This document shows positions 29,890 through 37,925 of a stretch of DNA of 64,000 nt, one piece after another. This DNA is from Enterococcus italicus DSM 15952 (GTDB taxonomy: Bacteria; Bacillota; Bacilli; Lactobacillales; Enterococcaceae). The position numbers were made by a program, and so were the translations under genes. The notes beneath the pieces are model-generated. The model worked only from the letters and a program-made list of their open reading frames with translations, did no database searches and had not been told where the DNA came from. Location of the stretch: positions 913,545 to 977,544 of the forward strand of contig NZ_GL622241.1 in the NCBI RefSeq assembly GCF_000185365.1, in the 5' to 3' direction. Position 1 is the first letter of the stretch. Each line of letters begins with the position of its first letter.

Positions 29890-30309
29890 ATGGACATTGG
29901 TGAAAAGATTCAATTGTTGAGAAAAGAAAAACAAATGACGCAAAATATGGTAGCGGAGGTACTGCATGTCTCCACTCAAGCAGTTTCAAACTGGGAACGT
30001 GGAAAAGGGTACCCTGATATTCAAAATATTCTCCAACTTTCTGACTTGTTTGATGTGTCATTAGATGAATTAATTAAGGAAGACGTGGATTTTAAAGATG
30101 CGTTGCTTACAAAGAAAGTCAATGGTTGGATGGATTTGCTTTTTTATGGCTTGACTTTTGTTATTGGCTTGCTTTGTATTGGTTGGCAGATAAGTAAATG
30201 GGTGACCGGTGGCTTTCAACAAGTGAGTGTCTTTGTATTTGCTGTTGGTATGATTATGTTTGGGGAATCCTGTTATTTTTGGTACAAAAGAAGGTTATCA
30301 AGAGGATAG
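29890..30309 (+). CDS. XRE-family regulator with membrane-spanning C-terminus
   Basis: This 139-residue protein joins a Cro/C1 helix-turn-helix (VAEVLHVSTQAVSNWERGKG, about 20-39) to two hydrophobic segments near residues 79-97 and 107-125. It is a shorter relative of the proteins at 22.2 and 42.1 kb. GAGGAAA precedes the ATG. The gene is followed by a strong hairpin and faces the amino-acid permease gene. Target genes are unknown. Confidence 0.82.
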   Translation: MDIGEKIQLLRKEKQMTQNMVAEVLHVSTQAVSNWERGKGYPDIQNILQLSDLFDVSLDELIKEDVDFKDALLTKKVNGWMDLLFYGLTFVIGLLCIGWQISKWVTGGFQQVSVFVFAVGMIMFGESCYFWYKRRLSRG

Positions 30310-30338
30310 TTAGGAATCAGTGAATGCATGAAATAGCA

Positions 30339-30375
30339 ATAACCCAGCTGAACAGTCAGCTGGGTTATTTTATAA
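30339..30375. terminator. bidirectional terminator
   Basis: ATAACCCAGCTGA pairs with TCAGCTGGGTTAT around a four-base loop and is followed by TTTTAT. It lies between convergent genes. Confidence 0.85.
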
Positions 30376-30381
30376 AAAAAG

Positions 30382-31725
30382 TTAACGAGACTTTTTATCC
30401 AGTGCTCTAGCAGTTGGCTTCCTATAACTAAAGAACATAATTGCGTACAATAGTGCAGTTAGGGCTGTGATGGTGAGGGCATTGTTGATCAAAATACCAA
30501 TAAAAATCAATGACAACCCAACTAAGGCACAGCCACTAAAAATTAAATGGCGCGTGTTGTGCGTGCGTTTGGCTAGTACAAAGGCAGCAATAGTCAAAAT
30601 CACCCAAGTCAGCAACACAGTATATGATAGACTGCCCACTAAGTAACCAAATAATTTCTCGCCGATAAAGTAAGAGACAATCACACCGATATACAGTGTA
30701 CCGGTACAAAAGATTACAGCATTTTGTGGGACTTGATGATGATTGAGTGTCGTCAGTTTCTTTGCAAAAAGACTTGGTCGTTCTTGTAGACGGAAAAACA
30801 GCGTACGCGAAGATGCATAAACACCGGAATTAATCGAAGAAAAAAGCGCCAAAATAATGACAAAGTTGACAATGTCTGCAGCATAAGGGATGTGCATTTT
30901 TTCAAAAATAAGCACAAATGGGCTGACCTCACTCGCAGCCAGTGTTGTCCAAGGATAAAGAATCAACAATAGCAACATAGGAATCAAATAAAACGACACG
31001 ATTCGTCCCATTACACCACGGATGGCACGAGGAATTGCTGTCTTAGGATCCGCCGTTTCACTGACCGTCACGGCAATCAATTCTGATCCACCGTATGAAT
31101 AAATGACCACCAACAAAGAGCTAATCATCCCTGACAAGCCAAATGGTGCAAAGCCGCCATGCTGATTCATCGCAGAGACAGTAGGAATCAAGCCTTGTGC
31201 AAGTGAGGCCTTACCAATTAAAAATAGGCCAAACAAAATCAGTAACACGATGACAGTAATCTTGGCCAGTGCTAACCAATATTCTGTTTCAGCGAACAAG
31301 CGGACTGAGTATAAGTTAATCAGAGTAGTCAATACCGCTAGACCGAAAACAAATACCCATACCGGAATCGTCGGAAACCAGACTTGCATAAAGCTAGCTA
31401 GTGCGACCGCCTCGGCAATAATATTAATAATCCACATCGACCAGTAAAGCCAATCAATAAAGTCTGCGGCATGGTCGCCTAAGACCGGCTGAACCACACC
31501 TGACATGCCGCCTTTTAGCTTGTCATGCGATAAGACCAATTGTCCTAACCCAGTCATTACGACAAATAAAATCAAGCCACCCAATAAAAAAGCCACCAAT
31601 ACAGATGGCCCAGCTAAGCCAATGGCACCACCACTTCCCTTAAATAGTCCAGCACCAATGGCACCACCAAGCGCCAACATCGTAATGTGACGGGTAGTCA
31701 TTTGTTTTTGTAAATTTGTTTCCAT
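30382..31725 (-). CDS. APC-family amino-acid permease
   Basis: This 447-residue protein has about twelve membrane segments and begins TTRHITMLALGGAIGAGLFKGSG, cited in part, the helix-1 signature of the amino-acid transporter branch of the APC superfamily. EYWLALAKITVIV and SETADPKTAIPRAI are also typical. It is likely a proton-coupled uptake system for an amino acid; the substrate cannot be read from sequence. An AGAGGT site precedes the ATG on the minus strand. Confidence 0.88.
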   Translation of the reverse strand: METNLQKQMTTRHITMLALGGAIGAGLFKGSGGAIGLAGPSVLVAFLLGGLILFVVMTGLGQLVLSHDKLKGGMSGVVQPVLGDHAADFIDWLYWSMWIINIIAEAVALASFMQVWFPTIPVWVFVFGLAVLTTLINLYSVRLFAETEYWLALAKITVIVLLILFGLFLIGKASLAQGLIPTVSAMNQHGGFAPFGLSGMISSLLVVIYSYGGSELIAVTVSETADPKTAIPRAIRGVMGRIVSFYLIPMLLLLILYPWTTLAASEVSPFVLIFEKMHIPYAADIVNFVIILALFSSINSGVYASSRTLFFRLQERPSLFAKKLTTLNHHQVPQNAVIFCTGTLYIGVIVSYFIGEKLFGYLVGSLSYTVLLTWVILTIAAFVLAKRTHNTRHLIFSGCALVGLSLIFIGILINNALTITALTALLYAIMFFSYRKPTARALDKKSR

Positions 31726-31908
31726 ATAAACCTCTTTCTCAAACCAGTTCCCATTTCTTTTCGAATCATTTTATACTATCAGACAATTCAAAAAATGGGT
31801 AAATAGTGTGAATTTTCTAATGTTACATTCGTTTTACGATGAGTGATAGTTTATCAGCAGTCCCATTCGTAGTAAGATAAAGTCAGATTTTATCAAGGAG
31901 GAATGGCA

Positions 31909-32646
31909 ATGAACCAAACAATCAAACAATTAACCGACCACGTATCCGTGCGCGCATTTAAGGATACACCATTGACTGATAGCCAAAAAGAAACATTAGT
32001 GACAGCTGCTCGTAGTGGCTCGTCCTCGAATTTTGTTCAAGCGTTTTCGATTATTGACATTTCAGATGCTGCCTTACGTTCTGAACTGGCGGCTATTACC
32101 AATAGTGCTCCTTATGTGAATCAGACAGGTGTCTTTTATGTATTTGTAGCGGATTTGTATCGCCAAGCGACACTATTAGAGGCCAACGGTGAATCGTTAG
32201 CAGGCATCCAATCGATGGAATCATTGATGGTAAGCATTGTTGATACGACAATTGCCGCGCAAAATATGGCTGTAGCGGCTGAGTCACTGGACTTAGGTAT
32301 TTGTTACATTGGTGGTATCCGTAATGATATCGACAAAGTGGCAAAATTATTAGACTTACCGCCATTTACGGTTCCTGTTTTTGGTCTGACAATTGGGCAT
32401 CCTGTATCCAAAAATAATCCAAAACCACGCATGCCTCAGAAAAATCAAGTCGCAGAAAACCACTATCCTCGTGAGCAATTCGCGAATCTAGGTGCGTATG
32501 AGGAGCAAACAGCAGCTTATTATGCCAAGCGCGGAGTGAATGCACAAGAAACGAGTTGGAGTGAAAAAAATATTCTCTTTTTCAAAGAGGTGAGACGTCC
32601 GGAAGTGGCTGAGTTTTTAAAGAAGCAAGGCTTTTTATTGGCTTAG
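31909..32646 (+). CDS. NADPH-dependent nitro/flavin reductase (NfsA-like)
   Basis: This 245-residue flavoenzyme of the nitroreductase superfamily starts NQTIKQLTDHVSVRAFKDTPL and includes AARSGSSSNFVQAFSIIDI and GGIRNDIDKVAKLLDLPPFTVPVFGLTIGHP, here cited as family-typical regions, which match the NfsA/FRP type. These FMN dimers reduce nitroaromatics, quinones or free flavin with NADPH. The ATG at 31909 is chosen because AAGGAGG lies seven bases upstream; the ATG at 31903 is too close to the site. Confidence 0.87.
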   Translation: MNQTIKQLTDHVSVRAFKDTPLTDSQKETLVTAARSGSSSNFVQAFSIIDISDAALRSELAAITNSAPYVNQTGVFYVFVADLYRQATLLEANGESLAGIQSMESLMVSIVDTTIAAQNMAVAAESLDLGICYIGGIRNDIDKVAKLLDLPPFTVPVFGLTIGHPVSKNNPKPRMPQKNQVAENHYPREQFANLGAYEEQTAAYYAKRGVNAQETSWSEKNILFFKEVRRPEVAEFLKKQGFLLA

Positions 32647-32722
32647 CTATCTAATCTTTCAAAGCGTACAAATGTGGTATTTTTTGCTATGATGGAAAAA
32701 AAGATAGAAAAGAGGATGAGCG

Positions 32723-33685
32723 ATGAAAAGCAGCAAATCAAAAGTAGCCATCGTGGGTAGTGGGCTAGTAGGTTCTTCTACGGCATTTAGCCTAATTACG
32801 CAAGGGGTATGTGACGAAGTATTGATGATTGATATCAATGAAGAGAAGGCAGCTGGTGAAGTACGCGACTTGCGTAACTCGATTCAATATCTGGATCGTA
32901 ATGTGCACGTCAAGACAGCCACGTATGCGGATTGCCATGATGTAGATATTCTCGTGATTACGGCAGGCGCACCGCCCAAGCCAGGACAATCCCGTTTAGA
33001 TACATTGGATATGACTGCCAACATTGCCAAATCAATCGTGGAACCAGTCATGGCTAGTGGGTTTGATGGCATCTTTATCGTGGTATCCAATCCAGTCGAC
33101 ATTATGGCATACCTTGTCTATAAATTGTCAGGATTACCCAAGAATCAAGTGATTGGCTCGGGCTCATCTGTGGATACGGCTCGATTAACGAATTTTATTG
33201 CGGATTTGGTAGATGTGGATCCGCGGAGTGTCTATGCCTATGCGATGGGTGAACATGGCGACTCATTGATGGTTCCTTGGTCGACAGTGACGATTGCAGG
33301 GAAGAAGTTTTTAGACGTTATTCATGACAATCCCGAGATAGTGGGCGATGTCGATCTAGCTGAACTAGTGACAAAGACGACGCGAGAAGGCTGGGAAATC
33401 TATAATCGAAAAGGGACGACGTATTATGGAATCGCATCGGCTTGTGTCGGTATTATTAAGGCGATTCTCTTTGATGAGAATAAAATTATACCTGTATCAA
33501 CCCTCCTAGAAGGAGAATACGGAGAGAAAGATATGTTTGCGGGTGTGCCGGTGATCTTAAATCGCCAAGGAGCAAGCGATATTTTAGAAATTCATATGAC
33601 TGAAGACGAACAGACCAAATGGCAGGCATCGACTGATGTGATCAAAGAATTTACAAATAAAATTCGTCATTACTATCAAGAGTAA
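32723..33685 (+). CDS. ldh: L-lactate dehydrogenase family enzyme (possibly L-2-hydroxyacid dehydrogenase)
   Basis: This 320-residue NAD-dependent enzyme has the Rossmann start VAIVGSGLVGSSTAF, the mobile loop PPKPGQSRLD with the catalytic Arg, VSNPVD, and the catalytic His in GEHGDS. It would reduce pyruvate to L-lactate, or a branched 2-oxo acid. The substrate loop and GSGSSVDTAR differ a little from the usual G-T-S-L-D-S-A-R, so it may be a second Ldh or an L-2-hydroxyisocaproate dehydrogenase. AGAGGATGAGCG precedes the ATG. A strong terminator follows. Confidence 0.88.
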   Translation: MKSSKSKVAIVGSGLVGSSTAFSLITQGVCDEVLMIDINEEKAAGEVRDLRNSIQYLDRNVHVKTATYADCHDVDILVITAGAPPKPGQSRLDTLDMTANIAKSIVEPVMASGFDGIFIVVSNPVDIMAYLVYKLSGLPKNQVIGSGSSVDTARLTNFIADLVDVDPRSVYAYAMGEHGDSLMVPWSTVTIAGKKFLDVIHDNPEIVGDVDLAELVTKTTREGWEIYNRKGTTYYGIASACVGIIKAILFDENKIIPVSTLLEGEYGEKDMFAGVPVILNRQGASDILEIHMTEDEQTKWQASTDVIKEFTNKIRHYYQE

Positions 33686-33690
33686 AGACT

Positions 33691-33740
33691 CACTCGATCA
33701 AATGTGTTCATTTGGTCGAGTGTATTTTTTTTTTTTTTTG
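33691..33740 (+). terminator. terminator of ldh
   Basis: CACTCGATCAAATG pairs with CATTTGGTCGAGTG around a four-base loop, followed by an unusually long T run. Confidence 0.9.
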
Positions 33741-33820
33741 TAAAAAAATGTATATCCTAAGAAATTCCTAAGCTTTTTGTGCTACGATACAAGACAAAAG
33801 AAAGACAAGGAGTCAAAAAA

Positions 33821-34261
33821 ATGCGGAAAGTTCCTCCTATTTTGAAACCAATAGCACTATTAACCATTTCAATCTTGATCGCGACTGCCACGACAGTCGT
33901 CAATAGCTCAAGTTACCGTCAGCCGACGACTACCACCACGACACAAACAACCATTAGTCAGTCTGAAAGTCGATCAACGACAGAGACGACAGACTCGATG
34001 GAATCGACAGAAGAAACAACCAGTGACTCAGCACCGATGACAACAGCAACTACTAGCCAAGATACGACGTCACAAACGGACGCAAGTATAAGTGATGATT
34101 CGAGTGCATCTAGTTCGTCCAGCTCGTCTAGCTCATCAAGTTCCACAAGTTCGTCGACGACAAGTACCTCGAGTGAAAATGATACTACAAATAATGCACG
34201 AACCAATCAAGGTGCAGCCGCAGACACAGAAACAACAGAGACGGTAGGTGATCAACAATGA
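33821..34261 (+). CDS. Ser/Thr-rich exported or membrane-anchored protein
   Basis: From the ATG at 33821 (AAGGAG about nine bases upstream) this is 146 residues. A basic start and one hydrophobic segment (about residues 9-27) are followed by a low-complexity tail of Thr, Ser, Glu and Gln, including a pure Ser run near residues 98-109. There is no LPxTG motif. The tail resembles a glycosylated or wall-spanning linker. Its stop overlaps the start of the next membrane-protein gene, so the two are co-translated. I recognise no functional family. Confidence 0.6.
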   Translation: MRKVPPILKPIALLTISILIATATTVVNSSSYRQPTTTTTTQTTISQSESRSTTETTDSMESTEETTSDSAPMTTATTSQDTTSQTDASISDDSSASSSSSSSSSSSSTSSSTTSTSSENDTTNNARTNQGAAADTETTETVGDQQ

Positions 34262-35007
34262 GTGTCATACTAGATATTATTAATGGTATCAATAAATTTT
34301 TAGGTTATTTAGATATTAGTCCGAAATACTTAAATCGTGGGTACACCATTTTGAGTCTCTTCCCGACGTTGTATATTTTACGTATCGTGTACGGTATGTA
34401 CCAAAATGGCAATTATGTGCAAGGAATTATCTATGCGCTGATTTTTGCTGTATTGATGTATTTTATCGTGTTAAATGTGTTTTATTATTTTTTAGACAAA
34501 AATACTAGATTAGATATCACACAATTGTTTGTCAAATATTTGCCAGATGATGCGTTTAATATTCAGCAAGAGAAAAAACAGGAACGGGCGATGAAAGCCA
34601 TCGATACCGAAGAAGTGATGATTGATTTTTATGAAGATTATCAGTTGCATTTGGCGAGTTACATGCAAGAATTAATTCAGCAAAACGTCATTCCAACGAA
34701 TGATTTATCAAAAAAAGAAGGCTACTTAGTCGAATGGAATACCATTTATCCGTATTATTTTGTCAAAGCATACGGACAAGGGGAGTATGAATTGCTGATT
34801 GGTAAAACCTATCATGATCTAACACCCATCGGTAAGATTCATTACACCAAAGAAAAGCAATTACAGCCTGTCGGATTGTATATTGTTGGTGGCGATTTTG
34901 TGAAAGATGGTTTTCGCTACCACGAGCCGTATCGCCTAAAATTATTAGCTAAACAAACCAAAACCGAACAGATTACTAGAACACAACGACGCTCACAGAA
35001 ACATTAG
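34258..35007 (+). CDS. conserved membrane protein of unknown function
   Basis: This 249-residue protein has two N-terminal membrane segments (about 28-47 and 56-79) and a cytoplasmic-looking C-terminal domain of about 165 residues, rich in Tyr, Lys and Gln, ending in a basic tail (QITRTQRRSQKH). It overlaps the Ser/Thr-rich gene by four bases (ATGA), implying a joint role at the cell surface. I do not recognise a characterised family and propose no function. Confidence 0.7.
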   Translation: MSVILDIINGINKFLGYLDISPKYLNRGYTILSLFPTLYILRIVYGMYQNGNYVQGIIYALIFAVLMYFIVLNVFYYFLDKNTRLDITQLFVKYLPDDAFNIQQEKKQERAMKAIDTEEVMIDFYEDYQLHLASYMQELIQQNVIPTNDLSKKEGYLVEWNTIYPYYFVKAYGQGEYELLIGKTYHDLTPIGKIHYTKEKQLQPVGLYIVGGDFVKDGFRYHEPYRLKLLAKQTKTEQITRTQRRSQKH

Positions 35008-35015
35008 AGCGCGCG

Positions 35016-35093
35016 ATAGAATTAGCTAGTAAGAAACGACCAAAAAGTCCAAAAGTTTGAGAAATAACTTCTGGATTTTTTGGTTTTTTGCGT
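35016..35093 (+). terminator. terminator hairpin, member of a dispersed hairpin family
   Basis: CCAAAAAGTCCAAAAG (35040-35055) pairs with CTTCTGGATTTTTTGG (35068-35083), followed by TTTTTTG. The flanking AGAATTAGCTAGTAAG and the stem resemble the element at 48904-48972, so it looks like a copied terminator module. Confidence 0.75.
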
Positions 35094-35123
35094 TTAGCTG
35101 CCCAATTTTGTCACAGTTTTTTA

Positions 35124-35183
35124 TTGACAAAGATTGAACCAACTGGTAAAGTCTTCCTGTTCAAATCGTAACCATTTCGTTTT
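35124..35183 (+). promoter_or_regulatory. promoter with Zur-type box
   Basis: TTGACA (35124-35129), a 17-base spacer and TAAAGT (35147-35152) form a promoter. Positions 35163-35183 contain AAATCGTAA and TTTCGTTTT halves separated by three bases. This agrees with the B. subtilis Zur operator (AAATCGTAATNATTACGATTT) at about 17 of its 20 fixed positions. The box lies just after the transcription start, where a zinc-loaded repressor would block the zinc-starvation genes that follow. Confidence 0.75.
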
Positions 35184-35204
35184 AAAGTGGATAAAACGAA
35201 ACAA

Positions 35205-35492
35205 ATGAAGGGAGTGTCATTTATCGCAAAACGATCAAAACAAGTCAAAGTGACGAAGCAACAACAGATGATAGCCAAATATGCTGATCTCAGAGCACAA
35301 CTAAAAGAAACAAAAGATTACGAAGGGCTAAGGAGGCTACCAAGGAGTGCTAATCCCAATCGCTACCGCAACCGTGATCCACTAGATGGCCGACCTCGCG
35401 GATATATGCGCAAATTTGGTCTGTCGCGTATTCATTTTCGTGAATTAGCTTTACAAGGGAAGATACCTGGAGTGAAGAAAGCCAGTTGGTGA
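35205..35492 (+). CDS. rpsN: 30S ribosomal protein S14, zinc-independent (C-) form
   Basis: The protein matches S14 through [34 protein letters not shown] and ends PGVKKASW (cited in parts as family signature), lacking the CxxC pairs of the zinc form. It replaces the zinc-binding S14 when zinc is scarce. The start is unclear: ATG at 35205 has no good site. The best site (AAGGGAG, 35209-35215) is eight bases before an ATC at 35223, and reading from there gives exactly the usual IAKRSK for MAKKSK. A non-standard ATC start, or a G-to-C change, is possible. It is the first gene after the Zur-type box. Confidence 0.85.
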   Translation: MKGVSFIAKRSKQVKVTKQQQMIAKYADLRAQLKETKDYEGLRRLPRSANPNRYRNRDPLDGRPRGYMRKFGLSRIHFRELALQGKIPGVKKASW

Positions 35493-35510
35493 GTTAATGG
35501 GGGATGCAAA

Positions 35511-35677
35511 ATGGCAGTACCAGCACGTAAAACAAGTAAGGCAAAAAAAGAGCGCGTCGAACGCACCAAGTCATCAAAGCGCCGAATCTTTCATTTGATT
35601 TGGCTTCTGGTGAATACCGAAGAAGCCACCATGTTTCTCTAAAAGGCTATTATAAAGGTCGTCAAGTAAAGGAGTAA
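35511..35677 (+). pseudogene. rpmF: 50S ribosomal protein L32, zinc-independent form, frameshifted
   Basis: The frame opens with the L32 signature MAVPARKTSKAKKERVERTK and continues to KRRIF. It then shifts: the correct continuation, SFDLASGEYRRSHHVSLKGY, lies in another frame and ends at 35677. One missing T in the run at 35589-35591 would restore a 55-residue protein; as read, translation ends at 35642 after 43 residues. It lacks the zinc-binding cysteines, as expected of a Zur-regulated replacement L32. Sequencing error or real decay cannot be separated here. Confidence 0.75.
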
Positions 35678-35682
35678 AGCCT

Positions 35683-35921
35683 GTGGAAATCATTTATCCT
35701 CCATTAATTGGGCAAGGAGTGGCCTTTTTTCATCCTAAGTCTTCCAAAACAATGTCTATGAAAGCAAAATCGATAAAAGATGGGTCATCGATTTTTATGA
35801 AGCAGAGCACCTGACCTTTGCGGAATTTTTAAGGTTATATCCAGTTTTTAGTCAATATGAGGAGACGGTATTTAAGCAAATCGATGGATTTTGGGAAGTC
35901 CCAGTTGATTTTTTAATATGA
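35683..35921 (+). pseudogene. unknown small protein of the zinc operon, frameshifted
   Basis: A GTG at 35683 follows GGAG by eight bases and gives MEIIYPPLIGQGVAFFHPK. A different frame then carries on as VFQNNVYESKIDKRWVIDFY to the stop at 35921. The total of 239 bases is one short of whole codons, and restoring one G near 35739 gives a 79-residue protein rich in Phe, Tyr and Trp. I recognise no family. Position between rpmF and rpmG suggests a role in zinc starvation. Confidence 0.45.
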
Positions 35922-35924
35922 GAA

Positions 35925-35993
35925 ATGAATTCCCAATCATTTTTGTACGATGAACGACTTCAGATTGAAGCGTATCTATCAGAACGCACGTAG
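35925..35993 (+). CDS. possible 22-residue peptide
   Basis: A short frame, MNSQSFLYDERLQIEAYLSE plus two residues, begins four bases after the preceding unknown gene. The YDERLQIEAYLSE part faintly resembles the opening of IS30-type transposases, so it may be a decayed fragment. There is no clear ribosome site. Low confidence. Confidence 0.2.
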   Translation: MNSQSFLYDERLQIEAYLSERT

Positions 35994-36008
35994 AGAGGAA
36001 GAAACTTA

Positions 36009-36158
36009 ATGAGACAATCAATTATCTTAGAATGTGTGGAGACAGGTGAGCGAATCTATTTAACGAGTAAAAATAAACGAAACAATCCTGAAAGATTGGC
36101 GTTAAAAAAATATTCCCCAAAATTGCGGCGAAGAGCCATTTTTCGTGAAGTGAAATAA
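36009..36158 (+). CDS. rpmG: 50S ribosomal protein L33, zinc-independent form
   Basis: This 49-residue protein is recognisable by [20 protein letters not shown] and [16 protein letters not shown]. The paired cysteines of the zinc-binding L33 are missing; only one Cys remains (residue 9). It would replace the zinc form under zinc limitation and free zinc for other proteins. GAGAGGAAG precedes the ATG. It sits in the same operon as rpsN, rpmF and adcA. Confidence 0.9.
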   Translation: MRQSIILECVETGERIYLTSKNKRNNPERLALKKYSPKLRRRAIFREVK

Positions 36159-36168
36159 GGAGGATTAT

Positions 36169-36288
36169 ATGGAAAAAACAGATTTAGCCAGCGCGTATCG
36201 TCGTTTGAAAAGTCCAAATATCAAAACAAAGAAACGCGCATTAAAAATCATTAAAACATACAAACGAACGAAAGCAGGGATTCGTTAG
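36169..36288 (+). CDS. small basic putative metal-homeostasis protein
   Basis: This 39-residue, Lys/Arg-rich protein opens MEKTDLASAYRRLKSPNIKT and ends KRTKAGIR. I recognise it as a small conserved protein found beside zinc-responsive genes in streptococci and enterococci, often labelled putative metal homeostasis protein; no mechanism is known to me. AAGGAGG lies six bases before the ATG. It is 14 bases upstream of adcA. Confidence 0.75.
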   Translation: MEKTDLASAYRRLKSPNIKTKKRALKIIKTYKRTKAGIR

Positions 36289-36302
36289 AAAGTGAGAGAC
36301 TG

Positions 36303-37832
36303 ATGAAAAAAAGTTGGAAATATTTGGGGCTAAGTATGCTAGCACTAGGGATACTAGGAGCATGTGGTACTGACAACGCTACAAAGAAAACAGAAAAAGC
36401 ATCGGATAAATTATCTATTGTGACGACATTTTATCCGATGTATGAATTTACCAAACAAATCGTAGGTGACGAAGCGAATGTGACATTGCTCGTTCCTGCA
36501 GGGCAAGAACCGCATGATTATGAGCCATCAGCCAAAGACATCGCCAACATCCAGTCAGCAGATGTCTTTGTCTATCATAATCCCAACTTGGAGAACTGGG
36601 TGACTAAAGCTTCCAAGAGTTGGCAAAAAAATGCACCGCACATCATTGAAGGTACCAAAAATATGGTCTTATTGCCAGGAACAGAAGAAGAGGAAGGACA
36701 TTCTGAAAGTGAAGAAGGTCATTCACATGAATTAGATCCGCATACTTGGTTGGCACCGAATTTGGCTATGAAGGAAGTCGAATCCATTAAAAATCAATTG
36801 GCAAAACTCTATCCGAAAAAGCAAGCTGTCTTTACAGCGAATGCAGAGAACTATTTAACCCAATTAACAGCTTTGGATAAAGAGTACCAAACAACGTTGA
36901 GTGCTGCGAAGCAAACAAGTTTTGTGACGCAACATGCAGCATTTGGTTACCTAGCACTAGAGTATGGCTTAACGCAAGTACCAATAGCCGGTTTGTCACC
37001 GGAACAAGAACCAAGCCCGACTAGATTAGCAGAGTTAAAAGCATATGTGCAAACCAATGGCCTAAAGTACATTTACTTTGAAGAAAATGCCAGTGACAAA
37101 GTGGCGCGTACGTTGGCCGATGAAGCAAATGTTAAATTATTGGTATTAAATCCACTGGAAAGCTTAACGAAAGAACAAATGAAAAACGGTGAGGATTATC
37201 TTTCTGTCATGAAAGAAAATCTAACTGCTTTGGAAAAAACCGTTTCCGTTGCCGGTAAATCCGCCCAGCCTGAAACAACGATGGAATCAAAACACACAGT
37301 GGCAAATGGCTATTTTGAAGACAGTGCAGTCAAAGATCGGACCTTGAGTGACTATAGTGGTGATTGGCAGTCAGTATATCCATTATTGCAAGATGGCACC
37401 CTTGATCAAGTGTTTGACTACAAGGCGAAATTAAACAAAGATATGACCACAGAAGAATACAAAGCCTATTATGAAACAGGCTATAAGACAGATGTCAATC
37501 AAATTATTATCAAAGACAACACGATGGACTTTGTTGTGAATGGGGAGCATCATCGCTATACGTATCAATACAAAGGCTACAAAATAGTGACTTATAAAAA
37601 AGGCAATCGTGGTGTTCGCTATTTATTTGAAGCGACAGATGCGAATGCCGGCAACTATAAATACGTTCAATTTAGCGACCATGCTATTGCACCTGTGAAA
37701 ACAAGCCACTTCCATATTTTCTTTGGTGGCGAAAGCCAAGAAAGCCTGCTCGATGAAATGGATAACTGGCCAACTTATTATCCAAATAGTCTGTCAAAAC
37801 TAGAAATTGCTCAAGAAATGATGGCACATTAA
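36303..37832 (+). CDS. adcA: zinc ABC transporter substrate-binding lipoprotein AdcA (ZnuA-ZinT fusion)
   Basis: This 509-residue lipoprotein has lipobox LGAC (Cys21), then a ZnuA-like domain (about 35-310). That domain contains GQEPHDYEPS, a His/Glu-rich loop (GHSESEEGHSHELDPHTW, 138-155) and VTQHAAFGYLALEYGL, with His residues expected to hold zinc. A ZinT domain follows (about 330-509, with FHIFFGGES), ending at residue 509. It captures zinc outside the membrane for an AdcBC transporter not present here. Genes upstream are zinc-free ribosomal proteins behind a Zur-type box, so zinc starvation probably induces the whole set. Confidence 0.93.
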   Translation: MKKSWKYLGLSMLALGILGACGTDNATKKTEKASDKLSIVTTFYPMYEFTKQIVGDEANVTLLVPAGQEPHDYEPSAKDIANIQSADVFVYHNPNLENWVTKASKSWQKNAPHIIEGTKNMVLLPGTEEEEGHSESEEGHSHELDPHTWLAPNLAMKEVESIKNQLAKLYPKKQAVFTANAENYLTQLTALDKEYQTTLSAAKQTSFVTQHAAFGYLALEYGLTQVPIAGLSPEQEPSPTRLAELKAYVQTNGLKYIYFEENASDKVARTLADEANVKLLVLNPLESLTKEQMKNGEDYLSVMKENLTALEKTVSVAGKSAQPETTMESKHTVANGYFEDSAVKDRTLSDYSGDWQSVYPLLQDGTLDQVFDYKAKLNKDMTTEEYKAYYETGYKTDVNQIIIKDNTMDFVVNGEHHRYTYQYKGYKIVTYKKGNRGVRYLFEATDANAGNYKYVQFSDHAIAPVKTSHFHIFFGGESQESLLDEMDNWPTYYPNSLSKLEIAQEMMAH

Positions 37833-37925
37833 GCTAGATGCAGCGACACGAAGCGCTATCCTTTTTGACAAAAGCCATGCTACAATACCTACAACACGAG
37901 TTTTTGCAAGAAAGAGGTCAAGGCA

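Noticed and set aside
33958-34206. Long minus-strand frame rich in Glu, Asp, Leu and Val
   Set aside because: It is the antisense of the Ser/Thr-rich low-complexity gene; the coding strand has a ribosome site and an operon partner.
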